Positions 45,590 to 57,470 of a stretch of DNA of 64,000 nucleotides are shown here, one piece after another. How positions within the stretch are numbered: position 1 is the first letter of the stretch; each line of letters begins with the position of its first letter. Position numbers and translations under genes: made by a program. Location: the NCBI GenBank assembly GCA_947396885.1, contig OX377204.1, forward strand, positions 24,745,706-24,809,705. The letters run 5' to 3'. The DNA is from Heligmosomoides polygyrus polygyrus (Eukaryota > Nematoda > Chromadorea > Rhabditida > Heligmosomidae). Under the pieces are notes generated by a model that saw only the letters and a list, made by a program, of their open reading frames with translations, made no database searches and was not told where the DNA came from.

Positions 45590-46450
45590 TCGAATAGCCA
45601 TTAGAAGGTATGTAGCTTCAAGTCTTTTGAAACCCAAGTAAACTTCTTTCAAATCGAAGCATTTTCCAACATGTTAAACTACAAGCTGTTCAAGTTGGTT
45701 ACAACACATTTTTGTTCAACAAAAGTTTAGTGTAACTTTCTTAGAAATTTGTATAGTTCGGCTACCCAAATGAGTGTAAGAATTTTATAAAATTTTAATT
45801 TTCAACGAAAAGTAGTAAATTAAATTTTTTAAAAAGAAAACAAAGTAGCAGCCATACAATGCATTGTAAGACCAGATCGCGCCACGAGCTCTAAAAGTTC
45901 GTCATAATTTTTTATTGGTTGATAATGCCAATGCTGTCTTTATGAAGCATCATAGTGTAGATATGTGTGTTCTTAAAAATTGTCTTTGTTTTTTGTTAGC
46001 AGATGTGATGCAGCATAAAAACTGAGATTTTGCTATCAATCGAATAAAATCGCGCAGTCTTAGACAAGGTCATGGCGCAGTCTGTTGTTTTAGAACTAAA
46101 AATGGCCATCTTCCTGCTTTCTAAAACTAGTTTTGAACCATTATTTTTACAAAAATGAAATGTTATCAAATTTTGAACAACGTGTTCGCCTATTGGGTAG
46201 ATGAGTTGAAACTCTCTCAAAGAGAGTCATTCTAAGATCTTCCTTGAAATAAAAATTATTCTAACCTTTCTGGAAAGTTTCTTGTTTTATGTGGAAGGAA
46301 CCCATTCTTGAGAAGAGTTGTCTTTGGCTTCAAAAAGTTTTCAGCTAGCTTAGAAAAGAGTTCGATTTGATTTGAAATATGTCGTACTTGACAAGCAGTA
46401 AGCTGAAGTCCTTGAAAAGTCTATAGATTACCGAGTCTGATTTATTATAG
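45590..46450 (-). repeat. Fold-back type dispersed repeat, copy 2
   Basis: The central part is the reverse complement of copy 1 (CAGATCGCGCCACGAGC, TTTATTGGTTGATAATG), while the right end (CTAACCTTTCTGGAAAG ... TTCGATTTGATTTGAAA) has the same orientation as copy 1. That arrangement requires inverted terminal segments in the family. Confidence 0.6.
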
Positions 46451-47632
46451 CTCTTGATTTAACGACGGAGTTTCGACGTATGTATGCGCTTTCCTCTTAC
46501 AAATTTCCTTAGCGTCCGTCAATAAAACCCCCTGTGTTAATTGGCACCTTTATGGGGAGAATTTTGTACATCATGATAGCATCAGCCATTTCTCTTCTGC
46601 TGTTTAGCGATGAGACAACATAACCTGCAGACCTTTGAGAACCGTAACGATTGGGATGCTAATCGATTGAGAAACATCTCATCATGACTTCCGTGATCAA
46701 ACGTCCGGCGCAAACACTTGTGAGGCGTTTCGGAGCAGATCTCCCTTCTGATTACTCATTGTTGCCTGCCCTTCCCTCGAACTGGTAACTCAGTCATTGT
46801 GTTCGACATCTCTACCGGCTACTTCTTACAAAGCGCTTTTTACCTGCCCTGGTTCACAATAGCCTTTGACATTGCAACTGCTGTTCAATTCTTTACACAC
46901 AGCTGAAGAGGTCGTTCATTTTTACGCGTTTCCTCATACCATATTCCTTGATGGTAACCGCTCTCTGTACATCGGTGATTCACTTTTCGGCGAAGGCTCC
47001 CGCTCTTCGACGCATTGCCAGTCGAATATTCCGCTCACTTCTCCAGTATTTCTGTTGGTCGCAAAGTACAATGCAGAAGTTTTTAATTCAGGACCCTTTC
47101 TGAATACCTCATCCGACGTATAAAGGCTGTTCGTGCTGTTGAAGTCTCAGCCATTTCTCCTTTTACAGCGTTTGAACTTTCTGCCGTTACATTGCTCGCA
47201 TGTATGTCTACCTTTACCTGGTCGACCATCACCTGAGGAACTTATGCGTCGTAGTGCAGGCCTTCGAGTTTTCATTGCTTTTGCAATTTTTTACTGCACC
47301 GACATATTCGGTCGCTAACCGAGAAGCAGTGCACTCCATTATTTTTTGTATGCAGTACACAAACTGTAACATATAAGTGGCTTCACAAAAGCCAGAAACA
47401 CTAGGCGTAGTCTGGTCTATGTACGTACATACGAAATTAGCCGGAGCCAATGTGAGTATTCTCTAACGGTATCGTAGGAAGTACAGGACACTACCCTATA
47501 CACTATGCCCTTATACACTTCCACTTATACGATGCACAATGTCGTCAATGAAGCGAATATTGTGCTCGCCCAAACGTCTAGATACCACGAGGCCTTCTTT
47601 GAGTTGCTATGAACCGTTTAATATTAATATTA
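46451..47632. other. No gene recognised
   Basis: Frames at 46866-47123 and 47133-47318 have no motif I can name. Confidence 0.45.
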
Positions 47633-47670
47633 TTGTTATTATTAGTAGTATTAGTATTAGTATTAGTATG

Positions 47671-48060
47671 AGTGCTCGGAGTGACACGACTCACGCAAGT
47701 GAGAGAAGGCTTCCGGAGTTCCGAGCTTCGCCGACGTTCGAAGATCAGAGACGCTGTCGCGTGGGCCAAGTTGTCGAAAATTAGGTGGGCCGGACGTAAT
47801 GCGCTTCGCAGACACCTGCTGGACGAGAGCCGTCACCGACTGGATTCCGCGGGATGTCAAGAGAGCACCACTACGCCCACTAGCGCGTTGGTCGGACTTC
47901 TTCGTGAAAGCACTGAACGACCGCTATGACGCTCTTTGTGTCTCTCGAGCGAGGAGGATCCATTGGAGCACTCTGGCACGCGACAGGGACGAATGGAGAC
48001 GCTGCTGTCGCCCGCTCGAGCAAGTCGATGATCAACGGGACGACAGGTACAGGTACAGGT
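47671..48060 (+). pseudogene. RTE-type non-LTR retrotransposon, 3-prime end only
   Basis: Two adjoining frames give the conserved C-terminus of RTE polyproteins after the reverse transcriptase: [14 protein letters not shown] in one frame, then [31 protein letters not shown] and [18 protein letters not shown] in the next, so one frameshift near 47800. The RT and endonuclease are absent (5-prime truncation, normal for LINEs). It ends GGTACAGGTACAGGT and runs directly into a hexamer repeat. Confidence 0.85.
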
Positions 48061-48224
48061 ATTAGTATGAGTATCAGTATTAGTATTAGTATTAGTATTA
48101 GTATTAGTATTAGTATTAGTATTAGTATTAGTATTAGTATTAGTATTAGTATTAGTATTAGTAATAGTATTAGTATTAGTGTTAGTATTAGTATTAGTAT
48201 TAGTATTAGTATCAGTATTAGTGT
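48056..48224 (+). repeat. (TATTAG)n microsatellite tail
   Basis: About 27 hexamer units with a few variants (GTATGAG, GTATCAG, GTGTTAG). RTE elements typically end in such short tandem repeats. A shorter tract of the same hexamer lies on the other side of the LINE fragment (47633-47670). Confidence 0.95.
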
Positions 48225-48694
48225 TCGTTCGTTGGAAGGGGAGAGGGATGGGAAAATTAGACGTTTGAAACAAATTTAAGCTATGACATAGTCAGGTGCA
48301 ACTTGTTCCAATTTTTAGCGAGGGTTACAAGAATAGATCTTCCACAAAATTTTCGAAGTTGCTCTCGTTTCATTTAACTCTTTACTCTTCTAAGTCTTCA
48401 GTAGTTCCAATGCTCAATAAGACAATTAGTGGAGTCTTTCTGCGTCTGTCCCTTGACTCTTTCATGAGAAGGGCCAGTAAAATTGCTTTTGCAGAAATGT
48501 CCTTAGATTTTAATCCTGTTTTGTAATCCTAGTTTTGTTCTTTTATTCTTTAACACTCTTGTGCTTCAGTTCTTGATTTCGTCTATGTTGTCGGAACTTG
48601 TCATTCTCGTTGTCTCTGCACCACATAGACTTCGGTCAACGTCATCTTGCTGTACATATATAATCGAGCTTAAAAGTGGGGATTGCTTGCGAAC
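48225..48694. other. No gene recognised
   Basis: Nothing assigned. Confidence 0.45.
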
Positions 48695-48696
48695 TA

Positions 48697-49977
48697 TTAG
48701 GATGTAACGAAATAAATGGCACTGAACCACTGTAAATTCAAACAGCTAATATCTCGGCTTATGGGCAAGTTTATTAATCGAAGTAAAAACCTTCTGATTC
48801 TACACATCTTTGCCAACGTGACACAAGCTTTTTTATCCCAGTAGCATAAATTCAGAAGTTCTGGAATTGACGAAATCTTCGAAGGCACTTTCGGCATCCT
48901 GTCGGTATTTGAATATTTTCCCTACCAAGAAGTCGCCAAGATGCTTGAAGAAATGGTAGTCTGTTGGGGAGAGGTCGGGAGAAAACGGAGGATGTGGTAG
49001 AGTTTCAATGCTCAGCTCATTCAATTTCTGCAACGTCATTCGTGCTACATGGGGGCGAGCATTGTCGTGCAGAAGGAGAACTCGCCTTCGGTTTACCAAG
49101 GCCGGCCGGATCCTTCAACTTTTTCATCATTTCTTCAATTTCAATGCAGTACTTCTCTGCTGTGATGGATTCACCGGGAGGGAGGAAGCTGTGGTGAATA
49201 ATTCCCAGCGAACACCACCATACTGTCACCATTACTTTCTTTTGGTGCAATTCCGGCTTCGCAAAAACCTTGGGGCTCTCATCGCTGTCCACCCACTGTG
49301 CCGATCGTCGCCTGTTGTCGTACATTATCCATTTCTCGTCACAGGTTATGATTCGATCAAGGAATGTGTCCGTTTCGTTCCGTAGAAGCAGTGCGGACGA
49401 GATCTCATATCGTCGGTTTCTTTGCTCCTCAGACAGCTCGTGAGGCACCCATCTTTCCAGCTTTTTGGTCTTTCCAATTTCCTTCAGACGCCGGGCAGCT
49501 GTGTTGTGACCAACGCCAAGAACCTTCGCTATCTCCCTGGTACCTTTGTGTGGATCCTCCTCTACCACATCTCTCAGCTTGTCCTCATCAACATCACTAT
49601 GCCTCCCACGACCTTCATGTTCTTCCAAGCTCTCATATCCATTCTGGAACTTCTGATACCAACGATACGCCGTCCGAATTGTGGAACATCCTTGACCGAA
49701 TGCGGCGTTGATCTTCTCGTCCGCCTCCTTAGCTGTAGTGCCCAGCATGAATTCATACAAGTAAATGCCTCGGATTACCCTTTTGTCCTTCTGCAAAAAA
49801 AAGTTAATAAAACTCTAAAGTTTTCCCACTTTTACATAGAAAGTTTGGTACTCACCGGTAGAGCAAAGTTTGCGCTTCTAAATGATATGCCACATGTTAC
49901 GGTTTGTTCTTGATCAAAGGCGTAAAGACGCGTCAAAAATGGCGCGAGCCAGTGCCATTTAATTCGTTACAACCTAA
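48697..49977 (-). mobile_element. mariner element resembling hookworm bandit
   Basis: 1,281 bp, inverted repeats of ~28 bp with two mismatches (TTAGGATGTAACGAAAT at the left, complement of TTAGGTTGTAACGAATT at the right), TA on both sides. Size and Hsmar1-like transposase fit my memory of bandit from Ancylostoma. It is the best-preserved mariner here. Confidence 0.9.
48774..49888 (-). pseudogene. mariner (DD34D) transposase, nearly intact, with a possible small intron
   Basis: Main frame 49790-49100: DNA-binding helix (AYRWYQKFQNGYESLEEHEG), linker WVPHELSEEQ, first catalytic block TCDEKWIMYDNRRRSAQWV. A frameshift near 49095 leads to HDNARPHVARMT and FSPDLSPTDYHFFKHL with both catalytic Asp kept; a second near 48845 leads to the normal C-terminus (LVSRWQRCVESEGFYF), stop at 48774. 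Upstream, 49791-49855 looks like a 65-bp intron (GTGAGT ... TTTTGCAG); removing it joins 11 codons from 49888, beginning ATA where ATG would be expected. Two frameshifts and the ATA argue that this copy is dead but young. Confidence 0.85.
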
Positions 49978-51349
49978 TATATCCTTGGCGGCGAACCGTC
50001 CATGTTTACGATATATTCAGCGGGCAACGGGTCAGGGTATAAATGGGCACCAAATGCGGAGGGCTTCAGAAGACGTGCCCTTGACGTCGTCCAACGTGCA
50101 TAGGAATTCAGAAGATGTGCTGAAGACGTCCAACTTGTGTAGGGACTCCGAGTGATCGGGACCAGCGAAGAGGGGATCAGTAAAGAGAGACCACTAGAGG
50201 GGGAATAAGGAGACCAGCATTTTCTCTCATTATCGTCCAATATGCGTCGGGTTTCCGGAGACGGTTTCATATAAGTCGTGACACGTGTGTTGGGGCGCAG
50301 AAGTGCCATAGACGTCGCGGCACGTGGTGACACGTGAGTCGGGACTCAATGTCACATGTGCGTACCTGATTCTCACTCCGTTTCCCTGCCAGCATTTAGG
50401 TAAGGAAGAAGTATTAGCGGGGATGGGGAGGGGAAGAGGTAGAGAGAGGGAGTGTGAGATTCGGAGGAGTATTATTGCCGTCGGGCAGTAAACGGCGTCG
50501 ACCTCTCGACCAATACCGATTAATTTTAATTATGTTTATGCGGATTAAGCACTTCGGATTGGCACTGTCGCGATCTGTTTCTGGCCATGTGGAGAACGGG
50601 CACTCCGTAAAATAAATCGCGTACGAGGGTGAGTGGATTTCATAGGACCAGAGAAGATTCTGCACTACCATATCCCGCTGCATTAGTCTGTATAGTAAAA
50701 CCGGTTTTTACTTAATAAAAGTGAGAAGGCCTAAAGGAGAATGGAGGAAGATTGGATTTACTCTAGGGTTCATGGGCTTAGCCATCAACCAGATGTTTGG
50801 CGGCCGCTAAAATAAATACTGCGAAAGTAATTCGGTAACATGCAACGACTTTTCCACCAAACAACGTGGCGACTCGGTGATCCGTTGCTACCAAATAGCT
50901 CCCTATTTTTGGTCTGGGTTCTTCCTGCTTATTCTCATGCTTTGTTCTACCCGTAAGAATCGGGATCTACCATAGGACTAGAAGGGACACTAGGAGGTGG
51001 AATAAAGTGATTGGCCACAGGTATGTTGCATCAAACGAATTCGTACCAGGCGCTTGGTAGAGTCAGTTCTTGTTCAAATAGAACGAATTGTCCTATTAGC
51101 TCATAGGCTCTGCACGGAGAACATCCCTGCTGGATGTGAAGGATAGCCAATGTCTGATGCCTTCCATTTCGACCAGGTTTCTTAATTGGACCTGTAATTA
51201 AATACAGTCCAAATTCGTGCTCACAAGAGTTTAAAAATATTAGCTGATAGGGTCTCCTTAAGTTTAGGATACAGGGGATTTCAATCATAAAAAATATGGT
51301 GGATTTTCTAAAAAGCTTGATACGGAAAATTTTTAGGGCGCACCCACAT
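49978..51349. other. No gene recognised; short internal repeats
   Basis: TTCAGAAGACGTGCCCTTGA at 50067 and TTCAGAAGATGTGCTGAAGA at 50105 are a diverged direct repeat. CACGTG-type palindromes recur at 50281-50350. GC content is higher than in the flanks. May be an unidentified element. Confidence 0.4.
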
Positions 51350-51645
51350 CATGGGCGTGTGTAGCGCAGACGGAGGAGGCGCCGACTGTCGCGTGCACTC
51401 GACACCAGGTTCCTGGTTCGGATTTCCCGCCCAGGCCAACCAAGCCTTCCACCCCTCCGGGGTCGTTGGATTGGTACCAGACTTGTCTGGGAAGGATAGA
51501 GCGCTGACTTGTTCATCGGCTGGCCCCCGCAAGCCAGTGCATGGCCAAATACGCATTCAAATCGCCTCCACGATATCCCGTAGAAGTAGAATGCGTGGCG
51601 CATTCCAAAAGGTATTGAATAACGCGTCCTCTATCCTTTACCCAC
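51350..51645 (+). repeat. SINE copy, best preserved
   Basis: Forward: GTGTAGCGCAGACGGAGG, GGTTCCTGGTTCGGATTTCC, CCAACCAAGCCTTCCACCCC, GACTTGTTCATCGGCTGG, AGAATGCGTGGCGCATTCC. Very similar to the 4488 copy, so the family amplified recently. Confidence 0.88.
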
Positions 51646-52307
51646 ATCATGGTTGGTACCGCTTATCTTGGTGCTCAGGAGAGGAGACAGCTTTTGGACG
51701 CCCCTCCTTTGCACGTGGTAAGCGTAATTCTGGTGCAACTCCTGCGTATAGTTCACCACTGTGACCAAACCATCTATTCGTGCAGAGTTTGCCCGAGTGC
51801 TTAGCTTCGGCCATGATGTACGATCTCGTGCCGGTCAATTGCCTGTTTACTCGTGGGAAGCTGCTTCTTAACCCTGAACTAACGGCTTTCTCCCATCGAA
51901 TTGAACATTAGACCATTTTTACCTTAAACTGATGTATAATACGATAATTCTCATAAGATGCACGTAAAACGCACAAATTTCAGTTCCGGTTCTCATGAGT
52001 AAATAACGTCACTAGAAAACAATTGCCGTTTTTCACTTTTGAAGTTGTCGATATAGTAATATGAAATCATTTACTAGCGTAGCAAACGTTGAAGACATTT
52101 TTATTATTTTGTTGTTTATTTTCTTTTTGTAATTTTTTCAGATCTATGCTTAACTCCAATTTTTTCCAAATCTGTTCTTCGTATCTATCAAGACTGTTCA
52201 GTCTGTTATTCATTTAAGGCTTATTAGCTTAATAATTGTCTGACCTCAACGAAATAGAAAAGAAAGTCTGCAAATTCCAAAAAAAGAGATATTCAGTGGG
52301 CCAACTA
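51646..52307. other. No gene recognised
   Basis: The minus-strand frame at 51647-51838 has no motif. Confidence 0.45.
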
Positions 52308-53222
52308 TTAGGGGGGGGGGGCCAAAAGTAATGAGACAAAATGAAAAAAAATCTTTATCTCTCCATAACTCAATTACAACTCAACGATGCTGAGGAATGT
52401 ATTTGCCATTAAGGGCAGTGACCTTGCTGCCATCGCTCAGTCAACTTCCTGATCCCATCCTTCCAGAACTGCTTGAGCCTGGTGTTGATCAACTGCTCGA
52501 TATGGTTGTCAAGGACTCCTTGGGTTTTTCTGTCCCTTCCGACTAGGAAGTCCTGTAGGCTCAAGTAGTAGTGGTAGTTGCATGGAGAGATGTCCAGCGA
52601 ATACGGTGGGTGAGGCATGTGGACGTAGCCCAGCTGGCCAAGCTTATCCGTGCTTACTTGTTCCCGATGGGGTGCGGCGTTGTTGAAGAGGAGAACCTTC
52701 TTGAAGCGCTGCGAATGAATAAGAGCAAGTCGCCGGCCCATCTCCTCTATTTCGTTCACCACGGCCTTGGAGTTCATCGCGGTGCTCTTGGGAAACAGCC
52801 TCCGGTAAACCGATCCATGGGCGCAGACCCAAAATCTCCAAAGATGCTTCTCGCCGTGAATATCTCGCCGAACGAAGGTCGATAACAGGTCACCAGGCCT
52901 CACCAAGACTCGCTGCTTGGCAGGGTTAAGGTAGAAGACGTACTTCTTATCTTGCGTGAATATTGAGCCCAGGCTGCTCGGGGTTGGGAATTGGGGGAGA
53001 TTTGCGCGACACAGGTCGACTCGTCAGATTGGGGTTTCGGCATGAGACAGGCTGGGGTTTTTGGCATGCTTCTGGAAAGGGCGGAAGTGGTAACTTCTCA
53101 GATGGGCTTCAATAAGTAGCGTACAAACATACAAATACGATAAGCACGAAACCAGACTCCAGCCACGAGATATATGGAAACGGCATGGGGTGTCTCATTA
53201 CTTTTGGCCCCCCCCCCCCTAA
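52308..53222 (-). mobile_element. mariner-type element with poly-G ends, internally deleted
   Basis: 915 bp. Inverted ends: TTA, a run of 11 G, then CCAAAAGTAATGAGACA; the complement is at the right with a 13-C run. TA flanks both sides. Confidence 0.9.
52409..52906 (-). pseudogene. mariner transposase C-terminal remnant
   Basis: Keeps KVLLFNNAAPHREQ and HPPYSLDISPCNYHYY, in which both catalytic Asp positions read Asn. The N-terminal half is missing. An adjoining part upstream (to about 53050) is in other frames. Confidence 0.8.
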
Positions 53223-54512
53223 TACAATGATTATCAAAATTGTAAGAACACAATTAATTTTGAAGGATGCGAAAGGTTAAGACTAGACAAAGAGTACCGA
53301 TTCAAATAACTCCGTTCAAACAACACTCAAGCAGCTCAAGCAAGAACTTCCAGAATATTAGCATCTTCGCCACCTAGATACAAAAGCAAGGGTTATGGCG
53401 TGCATCCTGTACCATCCTGCATCCCCTGACTGCCAAAAATGGAAGTGTCCCATGCAGTTGAGCAGCTTATCTCCAAAAGTCGTCTTAAATTCACAGCCAG
53501 CTCAAGGAGAGTTCTGGAGGTTGGTGATGAGCATTCGAAAAGTGCTCAGAAGCTGAAGACAGAAGAATGTACGTCCCCTGCGAGGAAACCCGCCGAAAGA
53601 GCCATCTCGCGAGTTCCGCTTGCGCCCAATTACGGGGGCCTCGATGTGTTGACGAGTTGGCAGTGCGAGATGACTATCTATGGATCCGGAGACATATGAA
53701 GACCATGTGAAGAGAAGCGTTATCGATCGCCGTCGTAGACACGACGACGTCGACCTCGTTCGTTCGTTCGTCGCCACCGCTCTCCCGTGCGCTGTCCTCC
53801 TCTCGATTCTCGTTTTTCATCGAGGCCTCCGTTCAGCATCGGTCACGCCGCGCCTGCCAACGATTGTCCCGGTGAAGCGGTGCTTAAGCCGTTCCAGTGC
53901 CGCCTTTCCAGAAAGCAGTGGCTCGTCTGCCTTAGAGATCGCGTACCGAACACGTTCCTCTTCCTTTCTAAGCACTATTCCTCCTTTTAGTACCTTCGGA
54001 GCAATTCTAATTCAGACGGCTTAGTGTTGATGTTCTGCTTCACCAGATCGTGTTCTGAATTGGCTGAGAAGATGCCACTGAATACCTCACGGTCTGGGCC
54101 ATTCAGGCAATTTCAAGCGAGTTTCAAGAGGGAGAGACGGGACAGAGAAGAAACAATCAAAGCCCCCATTCACGATTTACTCCGTTATATCAGAACTGGT
54201 CCCAACCTTCTTCTGCTACGCGTCTTTTTCAGACTTTACTGATTCCAAGACAGGGCGCACATGTTTTTCCTTCTCTAATTTCCTCGTTTCTAAGAAAACG
54301 GAAAAATAATTTCGGAAGGCAGGGAGAAATTAAGAGAAAAAACATCCACTGGTACTTAGCACTACACTGACTAATCCATCCAATTTCTACCTAGGAATTA
54401 AGGTAGATGCTTGTCTGCTTCTCTCAACTACACTGTGTACATTTTTTGCATGGTGCTGTTGTGTTGTGTTAATAGTTTCTTTCGTATATGGCGAGTTATT
54501 TAGTTAACGTAG
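53223..54512. other. No gene recognised; GC-rich coding-like segment
   Basis: 53570-53990 is GC-rich and open in more than one frame (for example 53680-54024, with an Arg/Asp-rich start). I cannot assign it; a retroelement gag fragment is possible. Confidence 0.35.
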
Positions 54513-54514
54513 AA

Positions 54515-54561
<47 letters not shown>
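54513..54561 (+). repeat. (AAAT)n microsatellite
   Basis: About 12 uninterrupted AATA/AAAT units. Confidence 0.97.
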
Positions 54562-54562
<1 letters not shown>

Positions 54563-55356
54563 GTCCTAATCGGTTACGTTCCACCGCTTCGTTCTAGTAT
54601 TTGAGAAAATTCAGCTACACGATTATTCGTCGCTGCGGAATATATTAATTTCACTTTAAACAAGAAATATAATGGGCATTCTGCAAACCGAATTAGTTGA
54701 CGAAGTTGACATTATATAACTGTGTTCAAAATATTTAAAAGAAAACTCCTTCCTAGTGGGGGATGTTCGTTTTGCACGTGATTAGATCTTCTCACAAGGA
54801 CGGTAATATTGAGAGTGCGTTGTTGTACAGAGAACACATTCTGACCCATGGAGCCTGCAAAGGCGCTTTTCTGCAATTTCCCACTTCCACCCTTATTGTG
54901 TTCTGTTCCACCTTTCCAGCGGTGCTCCCTGCGACCAAGACACGTGCGAAATTTTTTATTAAAAACTAACCTTTCCCGAGCATCTTAAATAAAGTATTTG
55001 CACTATTCGAATAAACACAAAATTCCTATCATTTGATCTCAAACAACACTTAAGTTTATCCTGACGGGCTGGAAATCAATGAATTTGCTGGGGTGGTGCA
55101 TGAAGAGATTGCGCCGCGTACTCGTTCCACGCTGTGCCCTGTCTAATGAAGTGATAGAACAACTGCTGTTTACGTGTGTATCGATATAAAAACAGTATAA
55201 AACGATCAAAGTAGAAGAAATGCACCACTTCTGCAGCATAACTTCATGTTGACAGCATTTACATACACTATCAATCAAGTAACGTTCCAATGTTATAGAC
55301 GAGTTCACGGCACAATCTCCGCGTATGATGAATTCTTTGTTGCGATCAGAACTTCC
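54562..55356. other. No gene recognised
   Basis: Nothing assigned. Confidence 0.45.
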
Positions 55357-55427
55357 GTGCCAGGCAGGACTTGAACCTGCACATCTTGCTGACCAGGAAG
55401 GAATGCTGATCCTCTGCACCATTGCAC
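55357..55427 (-). pseudogene. tRNA-like sequence (minus copy)
   Basis: Minus strand reads GTGCAGAGGATCAGCATTC ... TGCAGGTTCAAGTCCTGCC: a T arm GCAGG-TTCAAGT-CCTGC with perfect 5-bp stem and B box. The acceptor 5-prime strand does not pair with the 3-prime end, so it is not a normal tRNA gene. Confidence 0.55.
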
Positions 55428-55429
55428 CC

Positions 55430-55490
55430 GTGGCGTAGAGCATTCCCGCCCTGTCAGTAGGAGGTGCGGGTTCGAATCCCGCCTGGCGCT
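55430..55490 (+). pseudogene. tRNA-Asp(GTC)-like sequence (plus copy)
   Basis: D-arm-like TAGAGCATTCCC, anticodon-loop-like CTGTCAG, T arm GCGGG-TTCGAAT-CCCGC, end TGGCGCT. The anticodon stem is impaired and the 5-prime acceptor strand is absent. It pairs as an inverted repeat with the minus copy just upstream. Confidence 0.6.
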
Positions 55491-56354
55491 AAATTTTGCT
55501 CCTACCATCGCTACGTGAGCTTACAATCTCGACAGCAGCCACATGAGGCTTAAAGAAAATGAAATGAATCAATTCTTTGTGTCGAAACACTTTGGAATTC
55601 GTCTGACATGAGACACTGTGTTGGCTAAGATAATAAGAATTGTATGCTCATTAAGAAGGGTTACACATTTCTTTGTGAGACATTCTGCATCATAGGAGTT
55701 TATTCCATTTTTGTTTTCGTAAAACAAAAGCTTCTTTTGCCTTTGTTATGAGATGTTCATTTTGACTTTAGATATGTTAAGCTGTGCTTGAAATGTGTTT
55801 GACTAAAGTGAAAAGTGTTTACTTATAAGTGTTCACGGTCTGAAACAAATATGGTAACACTTATTCGAAACTGCAGTACGATCAGGAGTACCCTGTTAAG
55901 GCTTTAAGCTTTTTTAAAACTTTTCTTACCGTGTGTATTTAACAATCCTGTCACAGATCCTTGTGCTCGGGCGGGGTACTCCAGGAAGGAAGGGCAACAT
56001 GCTACCAAATGAACCGTCACTCCGTTCATGCATATGCAGTGCATCTACACCAAACGTACGAATATCTAGCCTATACTGCGCCTATATCACAGCCAGTCAG
56101 GCTTCCCATTCTGAGTGTAATTAAACTTGATCACGTCGATTTTTGATCGAAATCGTGAAACAAACACGCTTTCTGCTCACCCCAAAAGCCACGCTTCTAC
56201 ATCCAAAAGGGAAGTCTACACGGAACGTACAAATTCTGTCCGCATCGTCGTACTTAATGTCTTCCTGTCATGTCATGGCCACAGATCCTATTCGTGAACT
56301 CCAAAGTGTGCGCGTTCGTGACTGTGTAGTTGCTGTGTTCATCTGCCACGGTGA
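55491..56354. other. No gene recognised
   Basis: Nothing assigned. Confidence 0.45.
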
Positions 56355-56640
56355 ACGTTTAGCCGTGTGGCGCAGCCGTGGAAGGTGCCGTCTGACGCGT
56401 GCACCTCAAATCGAAATTTTCGGTTTAAGTCCCATCAACCAGACTTTCTGACCTCAACGGGTTGGCAAGAATCTTGTCTGGGAAGGATAGAACTCTGAAT
56501 TGCACACAGAGTAGCTACCGTATGTCGTTCTTTGGATCAAAGCCGCGTTCAAATTCTCTTCACGAGATCGTTGTGTTGAAATGGAATGAGCTGCGCATCG
56601 CAACGCGGATTTGCTAGTACTCTCCTTATCATCTTACCTT
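56355..56640 (+). repeat. SINE copy, diverged
   Basis: Forward: GTGTGGCGCAGCCGTGGAAG, AATCTTGTCTGGGAAGG, CAAATTCTCTTCACGAGATC, AATGAGCTGCGCATCGC. Confidence 0.6.
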
Positions 56641-57099
56641 AATACATTGGTAAAGAGTCGTGAGAAAAAGAGTGTGTGTTTACGTTGGACATGCTGGTCT
56701 TGCTCATTTTAGCAAGGTTCAAGCTGTCTTAGTCTTGAGAAATTACGGAAGTCCGGTAAGACCTCGAACGTAATCAGTACTGAACCAAGCTGTGTCGTAG
56801 AACATTCCGCCGGTCGACCGGAAGAATAAGTCGTGAGCCGATGAGTTTCGCCTTGAGACGTCAGCTGACTTAGCACCACAGTGATTACTTTTGTCAACCG
56901 GTCATGTTGTCGCAGCAAACACCAGGGTTTTCGGAGTTTCTTCCCACTTCCGCTTCGTTCGACACAACAGAAAGCAGGGAGTGGCAGGACGGCTGAAGAG
57001 GTTCTCTACTCTCCGTTTGCAAGTGACATTTTAGATTTTTCAATCGTACAAGGAATATTATTGCGCTTGCCTGGCCTGAAGGAGTGTCTTACCAATATT

Positions 57100-57470
57100 A
57101 GGACAAATGATAAAGGACAGCGTTAATCGGTCACTTGTTGACATGCGCCATGAACTTAACCTCTGCAGGGTATCATGGAGGCAATTTTTAATATGTAATC
57201 CGCCTGCGCGAGCAAGGAGCGCAGTCGGAGGAAGCGCCGGCTGTCGCGTTTACCCGATACCAGGTTCCTGGTTTGGATTTCCCACCTAGGCCAACCAAGC
57301 CTGCCATCCCTGCGAGGTCGGTGAATTAGTAACCGACTTGCCTGGGAAGGATGAAACACTGACTTGTTCATCGGCTAACCACCGCAAGCCATTGTACATA
57401 TAAAAGGCCAAATACGCATACAGTTTGCTTCTACAACTTCCCGTAGAATACGTGGCAGACCAGACAAAAC
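57100..57470 (+). repeat. Composite SINE: reversed 3-prime half plus forward copy
   Basis: 57100-57195 is a reversed 3-prime part (GATAAAGGACAGCGTTAATC, GTATCATGGAGGCAA); 57205-57470 is a forward copy (GAGCGCAGTCGGAGGAAG, GGTTCCTGGTTTGGATTTCC). The same arrangement occurs at 59185. Confidence 0.75.

Noticed and set aside
47857..48279. Frames of alternating Asn-Thr or Ile-Ser at 47857-48279
   Set aside because: They are translations of the TATTAG microsatellite.
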